Source: Prorocentrum cordatum
Lineage: Eukaryota; Sar; Dinophyceae; Prorocentrales; Prorocentraceae
Length of the DNA: 39,119 bases
Direction of reading: 5' to 3'
NCBI GenBank assembly: GCA_963575745.1
Contig: CAUYUJ010005719.1
Coordinates: 20,001-59,119 of the forward strand
In this document: positions 27,034 to 39,091 of the stretch, in pieces
Position numbering within the stretch: the first letter of the stretch is position 1
Layout of the letters: every line of letters begins with the position of its first letter
Notes under the pieces: generated by a model
Told to the model about the DNA's origin: nothing
What the model saw: the letters and a program-made list of their open reading frames with translations, nothing else
Database searches by the model: none
Position numbers and translations under genes: made by a program

Positions 27034-28255
27034 ACTGGACGCCGGCGGTAAACCGTCAACCTTGGTTACCGCCGGGGGACTCGTAGAGCTTCCTGAGTAT
27101 ATATAATGTCGAACAAAATTGCAGAGAACGAATAGTTTTTCAGCGTAAACGATTTCAGACCTCTCGATGCAACAGTCAAACGCCCCTCATGCTTCTGGAT
27201 CGTTATCTGTGCGCACGAGCTCCGTAGCTCTCCTACAGCCCGAGTTACGTGCGAAAATCGACAGCACCTCTCAAGATCACTCGAACAATACAAATAGTTT
27301 CGCGAATCTAGCTCGAGTATTAGACCGAGTTCAGACATCTGAATGCAACAGGCGGACGCGCCTGATGTCTCCGAATCGATTCCTGTGATAACCAGCCCTG
27401 CAGCCCCCTCACAGCACGAGTTAAGTGCAGGAAATCGACAGCACCTCTGAAGATAACTCGAACAATACGAACAGTTTCGCGGACCTAGCTCGGGCAGCAG
27501 GCCGAGTTCAGAGCTCTGAATGCGACAGGTGGACGCGACTGATGTCTCCCAACAGATTCCAGTGATTACCAGCCCTGCAGCCCCCCTTACAGCTCGATTT
27601 AAATCCAGAAAACGGACAGCACCTCTCAAGATGACTCGACGAATACGAATAGTTTTGCGAACCTAGCTCGGGCAGCACACCGAATTCCGAGCTCTGGATT
27701 CGGCAGACGGACGCGCCTGATGTCTCTGAATCGATTCCTGTGAGTACGAGCCCCGTAGCCTCCCTACAGCCCGAGTTAAGTGCAGAGAACTGTCAGCACC
27801 TCTCAAGATGACTCCAACAACACGAATAGTTTCGCGAACATAGCTCGGGCAGCAGACCGTTGTCAGACCTCTAGATGGAACAGACGAACGCGCCTGATGA
27901 TTCGCAATCGATTCCTGTGAGAATGAGCTCTGTAGCTGCCCTACAGCTCGAGTTAACTACAAAATACCGACAACGCGTATTAAGATGACCCGAAACAGCC
28001 GATCCCGCCGCGATGCTTTTTTGCAGAAATATTTACCCGATTGAGCTGAGATTAAGATGGCGAGCGGGAATAAGATCGAATATGGTCAGAAAACATACTA
28101 GAGCTCAAACGAATTGTTGAATTTTGAGAACAAAATTTTCAACCGACCAAAAGTCAGCAAAAGGTCCGTCGAGATTTTTCTTGCGAACTAGCTCTCCAGC
28201 GCGACGGAATTACTCTTAAGCTTCCAGCAACTAGCTAAGGGAAGCTCTACGAGTT
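27034..28255 (+). mobile_element. HP-S element (1.2 kb), precise nested insertion
   Basis: Runs from ACTGGACGCCGGCGG to GGAAGCTCTACGAGTT. The flanks CCTGTC and AAGATGACTCG join to the normal monomer phrase CTGTCAAGATGACTCG, so this unit moved as one piece with no duplication, or one A. It contains about five ~170-bp monomers and the conserved tail. It is the clearest evidence that the whole HP-S unit, hairpin included, is the mobile unit. Confidence 0.82.
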
Positions 28256-28629
28256 AAGATGACTCGAATAATACGAATAGGTTTGCACACCTAGCTCGGC
28301 TAGCAGACCGAATTCAGACCTCTGGCTTCAACAGGCGAACGTGCCTGATCATTCTGAATCGACGAGCTGTGCTTACCAGCTCTTTAGCTGTCCTGAAGCT
28401 CGAGTTATCTTGAGAAAACCGACAGCGCGTGACAAGATAACTCGAAACGGCCGATCCCGCCCGTGTGCTTTTGGGCAGTAAAAGGTACCCGATCGAGCTC
28501 AGATCAAGATGGCGAGCGGAAATAAGTCGAATATCACGGGAATTTCGAGAACAACATTTTCAACCGACCAAAAGTCAGCAAAAGGTCCGTCGGTATTTTT
28601 CTTGCCAACTAGCTCTCCAGCGCCCCGGA
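28256..28629 (+). repeat. HP-S element, continuation after nested HP-S
   Basis: AAGATGACTCGAATAATACG onward continues the monomer broken at 27033. The tail follows (a few bases deleted after AATATCACGGGAA). It is cut at CCCCGG by the next head. Confidence 0.7.
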
Positions 28630-29552
28630 ACTGGGCGCCGGCGGTAAACCGTCAAACTTGGTTACCGCCAGGAGACTCGTAGAGCTTCCTAACTCGACTT
28701 AAGTTCAGAAAATCGACACCTACCAACATTCCGACTTATAGTGAATATTTTGTGACCTCTGGATGCGACAGGCGGACGCGTCTGATGTCTGCGAATCGAC
28801 TCCTGTCATTACAAGCCCTGCAGCCCCCCTACAGCCCGAGTTAAGTGCAGAAAACCGAGAGCACCTCTCAGGATGACTCGAACAATACAGTAGTTTCGCA
28901 GACCTAATTCGGGCAGCAGACCGAGTTCCGAGCTCTGGATTCGACGGGCGGACGCGTCTGATGTTTCAAATCAATTCCTCTGACCACCAGCACTTCAGCG
29001 CGAGTTGAGTGAAGAAACCGAGAGCACTTCTCAAGATGACTCGACCAATACGAATAGCTTCGCGATTATAGATCGGGCAGCAGACCGAGTACAGAGCTCT
29101 AGATTCGACAGACAAACGCAACTGATCATTCTCAATCGGTTTCTGTAAATATCAGCTCTGCAGCTGTCCTACAGCTTGGGTTAAGTTCAGAAAACCGAGA
29201 GTTCCTGTCAAGATGACTCGAATAATACGAATAGGTTTGCGGACCTAGCTCGGCTTACAGACCGAGTTCAGACCTCTGGATTCAACAGGCGAACGCACCG
29301 AATCATTCTGCATCGATTGGCTGTGCTTACCAGCTCAGTAGCTGTCCTAAAGCTCGAGTTATGTTCAGAAAACCTTCAGCGCGTATCAAGATGACTCGAA
29401 ACGGCCGATCCCGCCACAGTGCTTTTCGATAGTAATATTCACCCGATCGAGCTGAGATCAAGATGGCGAGCGGGAATAAGATCCAATATCACAGAAAAAA
29501 TACTAGAGCTCGAGATTTTTCTTGCCAACTAGCTCTCCAGCGCGCCGGAATT
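28630..29552 (+). repeat. HP-S2 element, left arm of large inverted repeat
   Basis: The head is at 28630-28672, followed by ACTCGTAGAGCTTCC and the S2-specific start (CTCGACTTAAGTTCAG, CCTACCAACATTCCGAC). Monomers and tail with GCTTTTCGATAGTAA follow. From about 28693 onward it is the inverted counterpart of 29735-30644. Confidence 0.75.
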
Positions 29553-29692
29553 ACTGGGCCGGCGAGAACCGTCAACCTGGACACCGCCGGAAACCTCGTA
29601 GAGCTTCTGGCACGCGTGGTATCTTCCTCTAGAGTCTTCCTGCATATGTACCGAGTAGCGCTGTGCGAGAAAAGAGCTCTACGAGGAGCCCG
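29553..29692 (+). repeat. Short HP-type spacer at the inverted-repeat centre
   Basis: A damaged head (GGCGAGAACC / GGACACCGCC) with ACCTCGTAGAGCTTC, about 90 bp of body, and the end GAGCTCTACGAGGA. It lies between the two oppositely oriented HP-S2 elements. Confidence 0.55.
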
Positions 29693-30644
29693 GCGGTAAC
29701 CTGGCTGACAGTTTACCGCCGGTTCCAGGTTCCGGCGCGCTGGAGAGCTAGTTGGCAAGAAAAATCTCGACGGAACTTTTGCTGACTGTGGGTCGGTAGA
29801 AAATTTTGTTCTCGAAATTCAACAAGTCGTTTGAGCTCTAGTATTTTTTCCCGTGATATTCGATCTTATTCCCGCTCGCCATCTTGATCTCAGCTCGATC
29901 GGGTGAATATTACTATCGAAAAGCACTGTGACGGGATCGGCCGTTTCGAGTCATCTTGACACGCACTGACGGTTTTCTGGACACTACTCGAGCTTTAGGA
30001 CAGCTACAGAGCTGGTAAGCACAGCTAATCGATTCAGAATGATTAGACAGTTCGCCTGTTCAATGGAGAGGTCTCGACTCGGTCTTTTAGCCAAGCTAGA
30101 TCCGCAAAGCTATTCGTATGATTCGAGTCATCTTGACAGAAACTCTCGGTTTTCTGTACTTAACTCGAGCTGTAGGACATCTACATAGCTGATATTTACA
30201 GAAAACGATTCGGAATCATCAGCTGCGTTTGTCTGTGGACTCCAGAGCTCTGCATTCGGTCGTCTGTCCGATCTAGAATAGCGAAATTATTCGTATTGGT
30301 CGAGTCATCTTGAGAGTGCTCTCAGTTTTTTCACTCAACTCGCGCTGAGGGGGGCTACAGTGCTTGTTGTGACAGGAATCGATTTGAAGATATCAGGCGC
30401 GTCCGCCTGTCGAATCCAGAGCTCGGAACTCCGTCTGCTGCCCGAATCAGGTCTGCAAAACTATATATTGTTCGAGTCATCCTGAGAGGTGCTGCCGGTT
30501 TTTTGCATTTAACTCGGGCTGCGCTGCAGGGCTGATAATGACAGAAGTCGATTCGCAGACATCAGACGCGTCCGCCTGTCGCATTCAGAGGTCAAAAATA
30601 TTCACTATGAGTCGGAATGTTGGTAGATGCTAGCGGTTTTCTCA
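29693..30644 (-). repeat. HP-S2 element in reverse orientation (right arm)
   Basis: This is the only hairpin-headed element on the minus strand. It starts with an inverted hairpin (29693-29735). From about 29735 the reverse complement of the HP-S2 tail and monomers runs to the S2 start motif (GTCGGAATGTTGGTAG) near 30610-30630. Arms of about 0.9 kb face 28693-29552. Confidence 0.75.
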
Positions 30645-30979
30645 ACTGGCGCCGGCGGTGAACCGTCAACCTGGGCACCGCCGGGAACCTCGTAGAGCTC
30701 CTTGCATCTGTGAGAAAGCTCAGCATCAAAGCCAGAGCTTCTGGGAGCTTTTCTACAAAAACTTCAAGTTGAGATTTTTCGGAGTCAACATGAAGTCGGT
30801 TCCTCCAAGTGAACTGGTACTGAAAATGGCTCTAGAGGGCTGAGCTGCTCAGAGAACAAAGTTTATATCTCAATGCTGAGATTAAACATCTGTTTTCCTA
30901 AAATGAATTGTCAAATATCTTTCAAATTTTGCAAAACAACCCAAAAGTCGTCACATTGTCCGCCTCGGCCGGGTCGACC
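30645..30979 (+). repeat. HP-T element, 3'-truncated
   Basis: Has a G/C-type head (GGTGAACC / GGGCACC) and ACCTCGTAGAGCTCC, with a body to GGGTCGACC. It is cut by the next head. Confidence 0.65.
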
Positions 30980-31860
30980 ACCTGGGGCTCAGGCGGTAAA
31001 CCGTCAACCTTAGCTACCGCCGTGAGACTCGTACAGTTTCCTAGCTCGACTTAAGTTGAGAAAACCGACAGCACCTACCAACATTCCGACTTATCGTGAA
31101 TATTTTGTGACCTCTGACAGGCAGACGCGTCTGATGTCTGCGAATCGACTCCTGTCATTACCAGCCCTGCAGCCCCATCTACAGCCTGAGTTAAGTAAGT
31201 GCAGAAAACCGACAGCACCTCTCAGCATGACTCGAACAATGTAATAGTTTCGAAGACCTAATTCGGGCAGCAGACCGAGTTCCGAGCTCTGGATTCGACA
31301 GACGAACGCGCCTGATGTCTTCAAATCGATTCCTGTGACCACCAGCACTGTAGCCCCCCTCAGCGCGAGTTCAGTGAAGAAAACCGAGAGCACTTCTCAA
31401 GATCACTCGACCAATACGAATAGTTTCGCGATTCTAGATCGGGCAGCAGACCGAGTGCAGAGCTCTGGATTCGACAGACAAACGCAACTGATGATTCTTA
31501 ATTGTCTTCTGTAAATAGCAGCTCTGTAGCTGACCTAGAGCTCGAGTTAAGAACAGGAAACCGACAGTTCCTGTCAAGATGACTCGAAAAATACGAATAG
31601 GTTTGCGGACCTAGCTCGGCTAACAGACCGAGTTCAGACCTCTCGATTCAACAGGCGAACGCTCCACATCGATTAGCTGTCCTTACAGCTCTGTAGCTGT
31701 GCTAAAGCTTGAGTTATGTTCAGAAAACCGTCAGTGCGTATCAAGATGACTCGAAACGGCCGATCCCGCCACAGTGCTTTTCGATAGTAACATTCACCCG
31801 ATCGAGCTGAGATCAAGATGACGAGCGGGAATAAGATCGAATATCACGGGAAAAAATACT
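30980..31860 (+). repeat. HP-S2 element, 3'-truncated
   Basis: A degraded head (CAGGCGGTAAACC / AGCTACCGCC), then GACTCGTACAGTTTCC and the S2-specific start. Monomers and tail with TTTTCGATAGTAACATTCACC follow. It is broken at AAAATACTACT by a truncated HP-U. Confidence 0.7.
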
Positions 31861-32160
31861 ACTGCCGGGGTTCTCGAAGAGCTCTTTTCTCGCACGGCGC
31901 TTCTCGGTACATAGGCAGGAAAAGTCTGGAGCAAGATCCCAAGAAATACGAAGAAACACCTTTATTTTTTTAACGAAAGACAGTTCCGCCAAGTGATTTG
32001 ATAGCAATATTGTCTCTACGGGAATGACAATTTGATTGGCGAACGCGAAAAAAACCCACTGCAGGTGCGAAAACTACCGGTTCTCAAAATCAATGTTTAA
32101 ATCTCTGAAAAAGTTTCTCTAACCGACCCAAAAATCGCACATTGGGGGCCGAGTCGGCCA
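31861..32160 (+). repeat. HP-U element, truncated at both ends
   Basis: Only the right hairpin arm (CTGCCGGGG) and TTCTCGAAGAGCTC remain at the start. The HP-U body runs to GAGTCGGCCA. Confidence 0.6.
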
Positions 32161-32757
32161 ACTGGACGCCGGCGGTGAACTGTCAACCTTTCTTACCGCC
32201 GGGGGACTCGTAGAGCTTCCTGACAGTATATAAAGTCGAAAAATTTTGAATTTCAGCCTAAGCCAGACCTCTCAAGATGACTCTGGCCAAAAAAAAAACA
32301 GTTTCGAACCCAGCTCGAGTGTCCAACCGAGTTCAGACCTCTGAATGCGACAGATGGACGCGTCTAATCTCTATGAATCAACTCCTGTTACTACCAGCCC
32401 TGCAACCCCGCTGACGTGAATAATACAATAGTTCGCCAAGCTAGTTCAGCAGCAGATCGAGTTCCGAGCTCTCCGTTCGAAAAACGGTCGCGCTTGATGT
32501 TTCGAAATCGATTTCTATGACCAGCAGCACTGTAGCCCTCTCAGCACGAGTTAGAGGCAGAAAACCGAGAATGCTTCTCAAGATCAATCGAGCAATAATA
32601 GTTTCGCGGAGCTAACTCGGGCAGCAGACCAAGTTCATAGTTCTTTACAGAGACACGCGTCTGATCATTCCGATCGATTTCTGTGACTATGAGCTTTGTA
32701 ACTGCTCTACAGCTCGAGTTAATACAGAAAACAGAGAGCGTCTGCTACGGTGACTCG
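32161..32757 (+). repeat. HP-S element, degraded and truncated
   Basis: The head at 32161-32203 is mixed: GGTGAAC on the left and TTACC on the right, so one stem pair is broken. Shortened monomers with several deletions follow. Confidence 0.65.
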
Positions 32758-32882
32758 CGTCAATCTGGTCACTGCCGGGGCCTCGTATACTTATATTAAG
32801 ACGCAGGGGCCCTCATAACCATTCGCTCGGCGTAAAACATCTCAATTCTCAACTATCTTTCAAAACATTGGAAAATCGTCCA
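32758..32882 (+). repeat. HP-T remnant
   Basis: GTCAATCTGGTCACTGCCGG then CCTCGTA, followed by about 80 bp of HP-T-like body. Both ends are missing. Confidence 0.5.
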
Positions 32883-33154
32883 ACTGGGAACCGGCGCTAA
32901 ACCGTCAACCAGGTTGCCGCCGGAACCCTCGTAGAGCCCTTTTCTCGCACGGCGCTTATCGGTACACATGCAGGAAGAGTGGGAATGAAGATCCGAAAAA
33001 CTCGAAAAATCACGATTCTATGTTCTCATTCAAAGACGGTTTCGCCAAGTGTTTTAATAGTAATACTGCACCTACAGACCTCATAATTTACTGGCGAACG
33101 CGAAATAACCCACTAAAGGTGCGAAAAATACCAGTTCTCAAAACGAATGTTCAA
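32883..33154 (+). repeat. HP-U element, 3'-truncated
   Basis: The head has two substitutions (GGCGCTAAACC / GGTTGCCGCC), then CCCTCGTAGAGC and the HP-U body to GAATGTTCAA. Confidence 0.65.
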
Positions 33155-34270
33155 ACTGGGCGCCGGCGGTACACCGTCAACCTTTCTTACCGCCGGGGGA
33201 CTCGTAGAGCTTCCTGACAATATATAATGTGGAAAAGAATTTCAGAGAACGACTAGTGTTTCAGCCCAAGCGATTATAGACCTCTCAAGATGACTCTAAC
33301 AAAACAAACGAACAGTTTTCCATCGAGCTCGAGTATGAAACCGAGTTCAGACCTCTGAATGCGACAGGCGGACGCGTCTGGTGTCTGCGGATCGATTCCT
33401 GTGATTACCAGCTCTGCAACCCCCCATACAGCCTGAGTTGAGTGCAGAAAACCGAGAGTACCTCTCAGGATGACTCGAATAATACAACAGTTTCGCGGAT
33501 CTCGTTCGAGCAGCAGACCGAGTTCCGAGCTCTCGGTTCGACGAACGGACGCGCCTGATGTCTCGAAATCGATTCATCTGACCAGCAGCACTGTAGCCCC
33601 CCCCCCAGCACTATTCAAGTGCAGAAAAGCCAGCACTTCTCAAGATAACTCGAAGAATACCAATATGTTCGCGTTCAAATAACTCGAACTTCTCAAGATA
33701 ACAATATGGAGCAGGCCGAGTTCAGAGCTCTTGGTTCAACAGACGAACGCGCCTGATAATTCTCAATCGATTTCTGTGATTATCAGCTCTATGGCTGCCC
33801 TACAGAGCGAGTTAAGTACGAAAGAGAGCGTCTGCTACAATGACTCGAATAATACGAATAGGTTTGCGACTCTAGCTCGGCTAGCAGACCGAGTTCAGAC
33901 CTCTGGACGCAACAGGCGAACGTGCCTGATCATTCTGAATGCATTAGCTCTGTACTCGTCCTGAAGCTCGAGTAATCTTGAGAAAACCAACAGCGCGTAT
34001 CAAGATGACTCGAAACGGCCGTTCCCGCCTGCCTGCTTTCTTCAAAGTTACCCGATCGAGCTGAGATCAAGATGACGAGCGGGAATAAGATCGAATATCA
34101 TGGGAAAAAATACTAGAGCTCTAACGAATGGTCAAATTTTGAGAACAAAATTTTCAACCGAGCAGTCACCAAAAGGTCCGTCGAGATTTTTCTTGCCAAC
34201 TAGCTCGCCAGCTCCCCGGAATTACTCTTAAGCTTCCAGCGATAACTTGCTAAGGGAAGCTCTACGAGTT
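33155..34270 (+). repeat. HP-S element, complete
   Basis: The head is at 33155-33199. Its first ~450 bp are nearly identical to the element at 38015. It contains an extra short insertion or duplication near 33675-33710. The tail and end GGAAGCTCTACGAGTT finish at 34270. Confidence 0.75.
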
Positions 34271-35199
34271 ATCTCTGTGACTTCAATAATACAATACTTT
34301 CGCGGACCTAGTTCGAGCAGCAGGCCGAGTTCCGAGGTTTGGGTTCGACGAACGAACGCGCCTGATGTGTCTGAATCGATTTCTGTAATCAGCAGCACTG
34401 TAGCATTCTCCCAGCACGAGTTGAGTGCAGAAAATTAAAGCAATTCTCAAGATTATTAAGAATACGAATAGTTTCGCAAACCTAGCTCGGGCAGAAGACC
34501 TAGTTCAGATCTCTCGAATTGACAGATGAACGCGCCTGATCACTGTCAATCGATTCATGTGACTATCAGCTCTGTAGCTGCTCTACAGCTCGAGTTGAGA
34601 ACCGAAAACCGAGAGCGTCTGTCAAGATGACTGCAATAATACAAATAGGTTTGCGGACCTAGCTCGGCTAACAGACCGATTTCAGACCTCTGGATTCAAC
34701 AGGCGAATGTGCCTGATCATTCTGAACGCGATAGATGTGCTGGCCAGCTCTCTAGCTGCCCTAGAGCTCGTAAGTACTGAAAACCGAGAGCGTCGTCAAG
34801 ATAACTCGAATAATACGACTAGGTTTGCAGACCTAGCTCGGCTAGCAGACCGAGTTCAGACCTCTGGATTCAACAGGAGAATGCGCCTGATGATTCTGAA
34901 CGCAATAGGCGTGCTGGCCAGCTCTGTAGCTGCCCTACAGCTCGAGTTGAGTACAAAATACCGACGACGCGTATCAAGATCACTCGAAACAATCGATCCC
35001 GCCAGTGTGCTTTTTGGCAGTAAAAGGTACCCGATCGAGCTGAGATCAAGATGGCGAGCGGAAATAAGATCCAATATCACAAATACTAGAGCTATAACGA
35101 ATAGTCAAATTTCGAGAACAAATTTTTCAACCGAACAAAAGTTGTGAAAAAGTTCAGTTTTTTTTTTCGAGCCAACTAGCTCTCCAGCGCGCCGAAATT
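34271..35199 (+). repeat. HP-S monomers and tail without head
   Basis: Monomers resume directly after the preceding element's end (ATCTCTGTGACTTC). Two neighbouring units with near-identical 'TGAACGCGATAG' and 'TGAACGCAATAG' segments suggest local duplication. The tail runs to GAAATT, then a head. Confidence 0.65.
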
Positions 35200-35735
35200 A
35201 CTGGGCGCCGGCGGTAAACCGTCAACCTTTGTTACCGCCGGGGGACTCGTAGAGCTTCCTGACTCGTAGGAATGTGAAAAAATCCAAAGAACGACACTTT
35301 TTCCAGCCGAAGCGATTTCAGACCTCTCAAGATGACTCTAACATAAAACAAACACCTCCAATAATACAATAGTTTTGCGGACCTAGTTCGAGCAGTAGAC
35401 CGAGTTCCGAGCTCTGGGTTCGACAGACAGACGCGTCTGATGTCTCAAAATCGATTTCGACTTAAGTGCGGAATACCGAGAGCACTTCAGAATAACTCGA
35501 ACAAAACGAATAGTTTTGCGAACCTGACTCGGGCAGCAGGCCGAGTCCGGAGCTCTCGATTCGACGCACGAACGCGCCTGATGATTCCCAATCGACTGAG
35601 CTCTGTAGCTGGCCTAGCTCGAGTTAAGTATAGAAAACCGAGGGTGTCTATGAAGATGACCAAAATGATACGAATGTGTTTGCGGACCTTCGGCTAGCAG
35701 AACGAGTTCAGACGTCTAGACTCAACAGGCGAACG
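35200..35735 (+). repeat. HP-S element, internally deleted and truncated
   Basis: The head at 35200-35245 and ACTCGTAGAGCTTCC are followed by shortened monomers. It stops inside a monomer at CAACAGGCGAACG. Confidence 0.65.
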
Positions 35736-36011
35736 TTCCTAGTGAAGAGACCCTCTCGGGGACAGGAAGTCTTTCCTGGAAAGCTCTGGAAAGCTCCTCT
35801 GTGACGTTGCCGAAGCGCTGCCAGAAACGCTCCCATGCGTGCCTGCGCGCGTGCAGGCCAGCGTGGAAGCTCGCCGGAAGCTCTCCGGGACAAACGAGAG
35901 GGCTTCAGGAAGCATTTCTCAGAAAAGAGAAAACATGTTTTTTTTTCATGTCGACATGAAGTTGCTTCCTCCAAGTGTTTTTAAAGTAAGAGTGCATGTA
36001 GAGAGCTCATA
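35736..36011. repeat. GC-rich fragment joined to HP-T remnant
   Basis: About 35745-35885 resembles the GC-rich block at 4598-4995 (GAAGCGCT, GCGCGTGCAGG and GGAAGCTCGCC-like phrases). From about 35890 it continues as an HP-T body (GAGAGGGCTTCAGGAAGC). No gene is seen. Confidence 0.45.
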
Positions 36012-36472
36012 TGGAACCGGTGGTAAACCGTCAACCTAATTACCGCCGGGAACCTCGTAGTGCTCGTTTCTTGCACAGCGATCGTCGAAACACATAGAGA
36101 AAGCTTCTGAGGCGAGACACGGAAAACTCGAAAAATCGTGTTTTTTTCTGTGTTTATACAACCTCGGTTCCTGCAAGTGCTGGGATAGTAATACTGCATC
36201 TATCCACCTCAAAATTTTACTAGCAGGCGCGCCATTGCGAAAAATCTGCGTTCTAAAAATAAATAGCCAAATATCTTTCAAATATTCAAACCATCCAAAA
36301 GATACCACTTTGTGCGTTCTGGCCGGGTCGGCCAACTAGATCCACCCCTTTCAAAAAATCGCAAAACCACCCAAAAGTTGCCACATTGTCCGCCTCGGCC
36401 GGGTGGGCCAACTAGCTCCAGCCCGCGCCAGAATTCTTCCCGGATAGCTGCTTGGAGAGCTGAGGGTTTCAG
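36012..36472 (+). repeat. HP-U/HP-T remnants
   Basis: A head at 36014-36050 (GGTGGTAAACC / TTACCGCCGGG), then ACCTCGTAGTGCTC and an HP-U body to about 36340. A fragment of HP-T tail follows (CCCAAAAGTTGCCACATTG, GGCCAACTAGCTCCAGCCC) and a short unassigned stretch. Confidence 0.6.
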
Positions 36473-36819
36473 ACTGGCGCCGGCGGTGAACCGTCAACCT
36501 GGTCACCGCCGGGAACCTCGTAGAGCTCCTTTCCCTTAAGAGCGCGCATAATCGAAGCAGAGAACTTCGCAGTAGATTGCTTGAATCTTCAATTTTTCAT
36601 GTTTTTTTCTCGCAACTGGTTTCTGGCTTCGCTAAGAAGAATTTGTCGACGGAATGAGCTGAGAATTTGAGAGGCAACTTCTGTGGTACAAAGCTTCGTT
36701 CTGCGCAATTATCAGCCCAAACGAATAGTTAGAGCTTGAAAATCGGCTGAGCCAGGCCGCGGATGGTATGATTGTGTCTCTTGTCGAAATTTCGCGAACT
36801 AGCTCCACCCTGTCGTCGA
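36473..36819 (+). repeat. HP-T-like element, 3'-truncated, divergent body
   Basis: A G/C-type head (36473-36512) with ACCTCGTAGAGCTCC. The body differs from other HP-T copies after about 36550. It is cut at GTCGTCGA. Confidence 0.6.
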
Positions 36820-38014
36820 ACTGGGCGCCGGCGGTAAACCGTCAACCTTTCTTACCGCCGGGGGACTCGTAGAGCTTCCTGACAATATATACTGTGGGAA
36901 ACAACTCCAAAGAACGACTATTTTTTAAGCCCAAGCGATTTCAGACCTCTCAAGATAACGCTAACAAAAAACAAACAGTTTCGCAACCCAGTTCGAGTAT
37001 CAAACCGAGTTCAGACCTCTGAATGCGACAGGCGGGCGCGTCTGATGTCTGCGAATCCACTCATGTGATTCCCAGCCCTGAAGCCCCCCTACAGCCCGAG
37101 TTAAGTAGAAAACCGACAGTATCGACTCGAAAAATATAATAGTTTTGCGAACCTAGTTCGAGCAGCAGACCGAGTTCCGAGCTCTGGAATCGACCGAAAG
37201 GCGCGCCTGATGTGTACAAATCGATATATGTGACCTGCAGCACTCTAGCCCTTCCCCAGCACGAGTTGAGTGCAGAAAATTGAGAATACGTCTCAAGATC
37301 ATTCGGACAATACGAACAGTTTCGCGAACCTAGCTCGGGCAGCAGGCCGAGTTCAGAGCTCTCGGTTCGATAGACGAACGCTGTCACAATGAGCCCTGCA
37401 GCTGCCCTACAGCTCGAGTTAAGTACAGAAAACCGAGAGCGTCCATCAAGGTGACTCGAATAATACGAATAGGTTTACGGACCTAGCTCGGCTAGCAGAC
37501 CGAGTTCAGACCTCTGGATGCAACAGGCGAGCGTGCGCGATGATTCTGAGTGCGATAGCTGTGCTTACCAGCACTGTAGCTGTTCTCAAGCTCGAGTTAT
37601 GTCCAGAAAACCGAGAGTGTCTATCAAGATTACTCGAATAATAGGAATAGGTTTGCGGACCTAGCTCGGCTGGCAGACCGAGTTCAGACCTCTGGATTCA
37701 ACAGGCGAACGCGCGTGATAATTCTGAGTGCGATAGCTGTGCTTACCAGCTATGTAGCTGCCCTACAGCTCGAGTTAAGTAGAAAATACCGACAGCGCGT
37801 ATCAAGATGACTCGAAACGGGCGTTCCCGCCACAGTGCTTTTTGGCCTTCAAAGTTACCCGATCGAGCTGAGATCAAGATGGCGAGCGGGAATAAGATAT
37901 CGTAATATCATCACGGGAAAAAACTGAAGCACTAACGAATTGTCAAATTTCGAGAACCGAAATTTCAAACCGAGCAAAAGGACATTCAAAAGTTCCGTCG
38001 AGATTTTTCATTAT
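36820..38014 (+). repeat. HP-S element
   Basis: The head is at 36820-36865, with ordered monomers and a tail from about 37818. It is very close to the element at 3538 in its first ~450 bp (shared phrase GCGAATCCACTCATGTGATT). The 3' end is truncated. Confidence 0.75.
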
Positions 38015-39091
38015 CCAACGGCGCCGCGGTAAACCGACAACCCTTTTGTAACCGCCGGGGGACTCGTAGAGCTTCCTGACAATATATAATGTGGAAAAGA
38101 ATTTCAGAGAACGACTAGTTTTTCAGCCCAATCGATTATAGACCTCTCAAGATGACTCTAACAAAACAAACGAACAGTTTTCCAATCGAGCTCGAGTATG
38201 AAACCGAGTTCAGACCTCTGAATGCGACAGGCGGACGCGTCTGATGTCTGCGGATCGATTCCTGTGATTACCAGCTCTGCAGCCCCCCATACAGCCTGAG
38301 TTAAATGCAGAAAACCGAGAGTACCTCTCAGGATGACTCGAATAATACAACAGTTTCGCGGATCTCGTTCGAGCAGCAGACCGAGTTCCGAGCTCTCGGT
38401 TCGACGAACGGACGCGCCTGATGTCTCGAAATCGATTCCTGTGACCAGCAGCACAGTAGCCCTCCCCCAGCACGATTTAAGTACAGAAAACCGAGAGCAC
38501 TTCTCAAGATGACTCGAACAATACCAATAGGTTCGCGAACCTAGCTCGGGGAGCAGGCCGAGTTCAGAGCTCTTGATTCAACAGACGAACGCGCCTGATA
38601 ATTCCCAATCGATTTCTGTGATTATCAGCTCTGTGGCTGCCCTACAGATCGAGTTAAGTACGAAAAACCGAGAGCGTCTGCTACAATGACTCGAATAATA
38701 CGAATAGGTTTGCGACCCTAGCTCGGCTAGCAGACCGAGTTCAGACCTCAGGATTCAACAGGCGAACGCGCCTGATCATTCTGACCGCATTAGCTGTGCT
38801 GACCAGCTCTGTAGTTGTCCTGAAGCTCGAGTTATCTTGAGAAAACCGACAGCGCGTATCAAGATGACTCGAAACGGCCGTTCCCGCCCGTGTGCTTTTT
38901 TGCCTTCAAAGTTACCCGATCGAGCTGAGATCAAGATGGCGAGCGGGAATAAGATCGAATATCATGGGAAAAAATACTAGAGCTCTAACGAATTGTCAAA
39001 TTTCGAGAACAAAATTTTCAACCGACCAAAAGTCACCAAAAGGTCCGTCGAGATTTTTCTTGCCAACTAGCTCTGGGGGCGCGCCGGAATT
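38015..39091 (+). repeat. HP-S element
   Basis: A damaged head (CGGCGCCGCGGTAAACCGAC then GTAACCGCCGGGG) and ACTCGTAGAGCTTCC. Monomers are nearly identical to 33155 onward. The tail runs to GGAATT. Ordinary HP-S in other respects. Confidence 0.75.
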
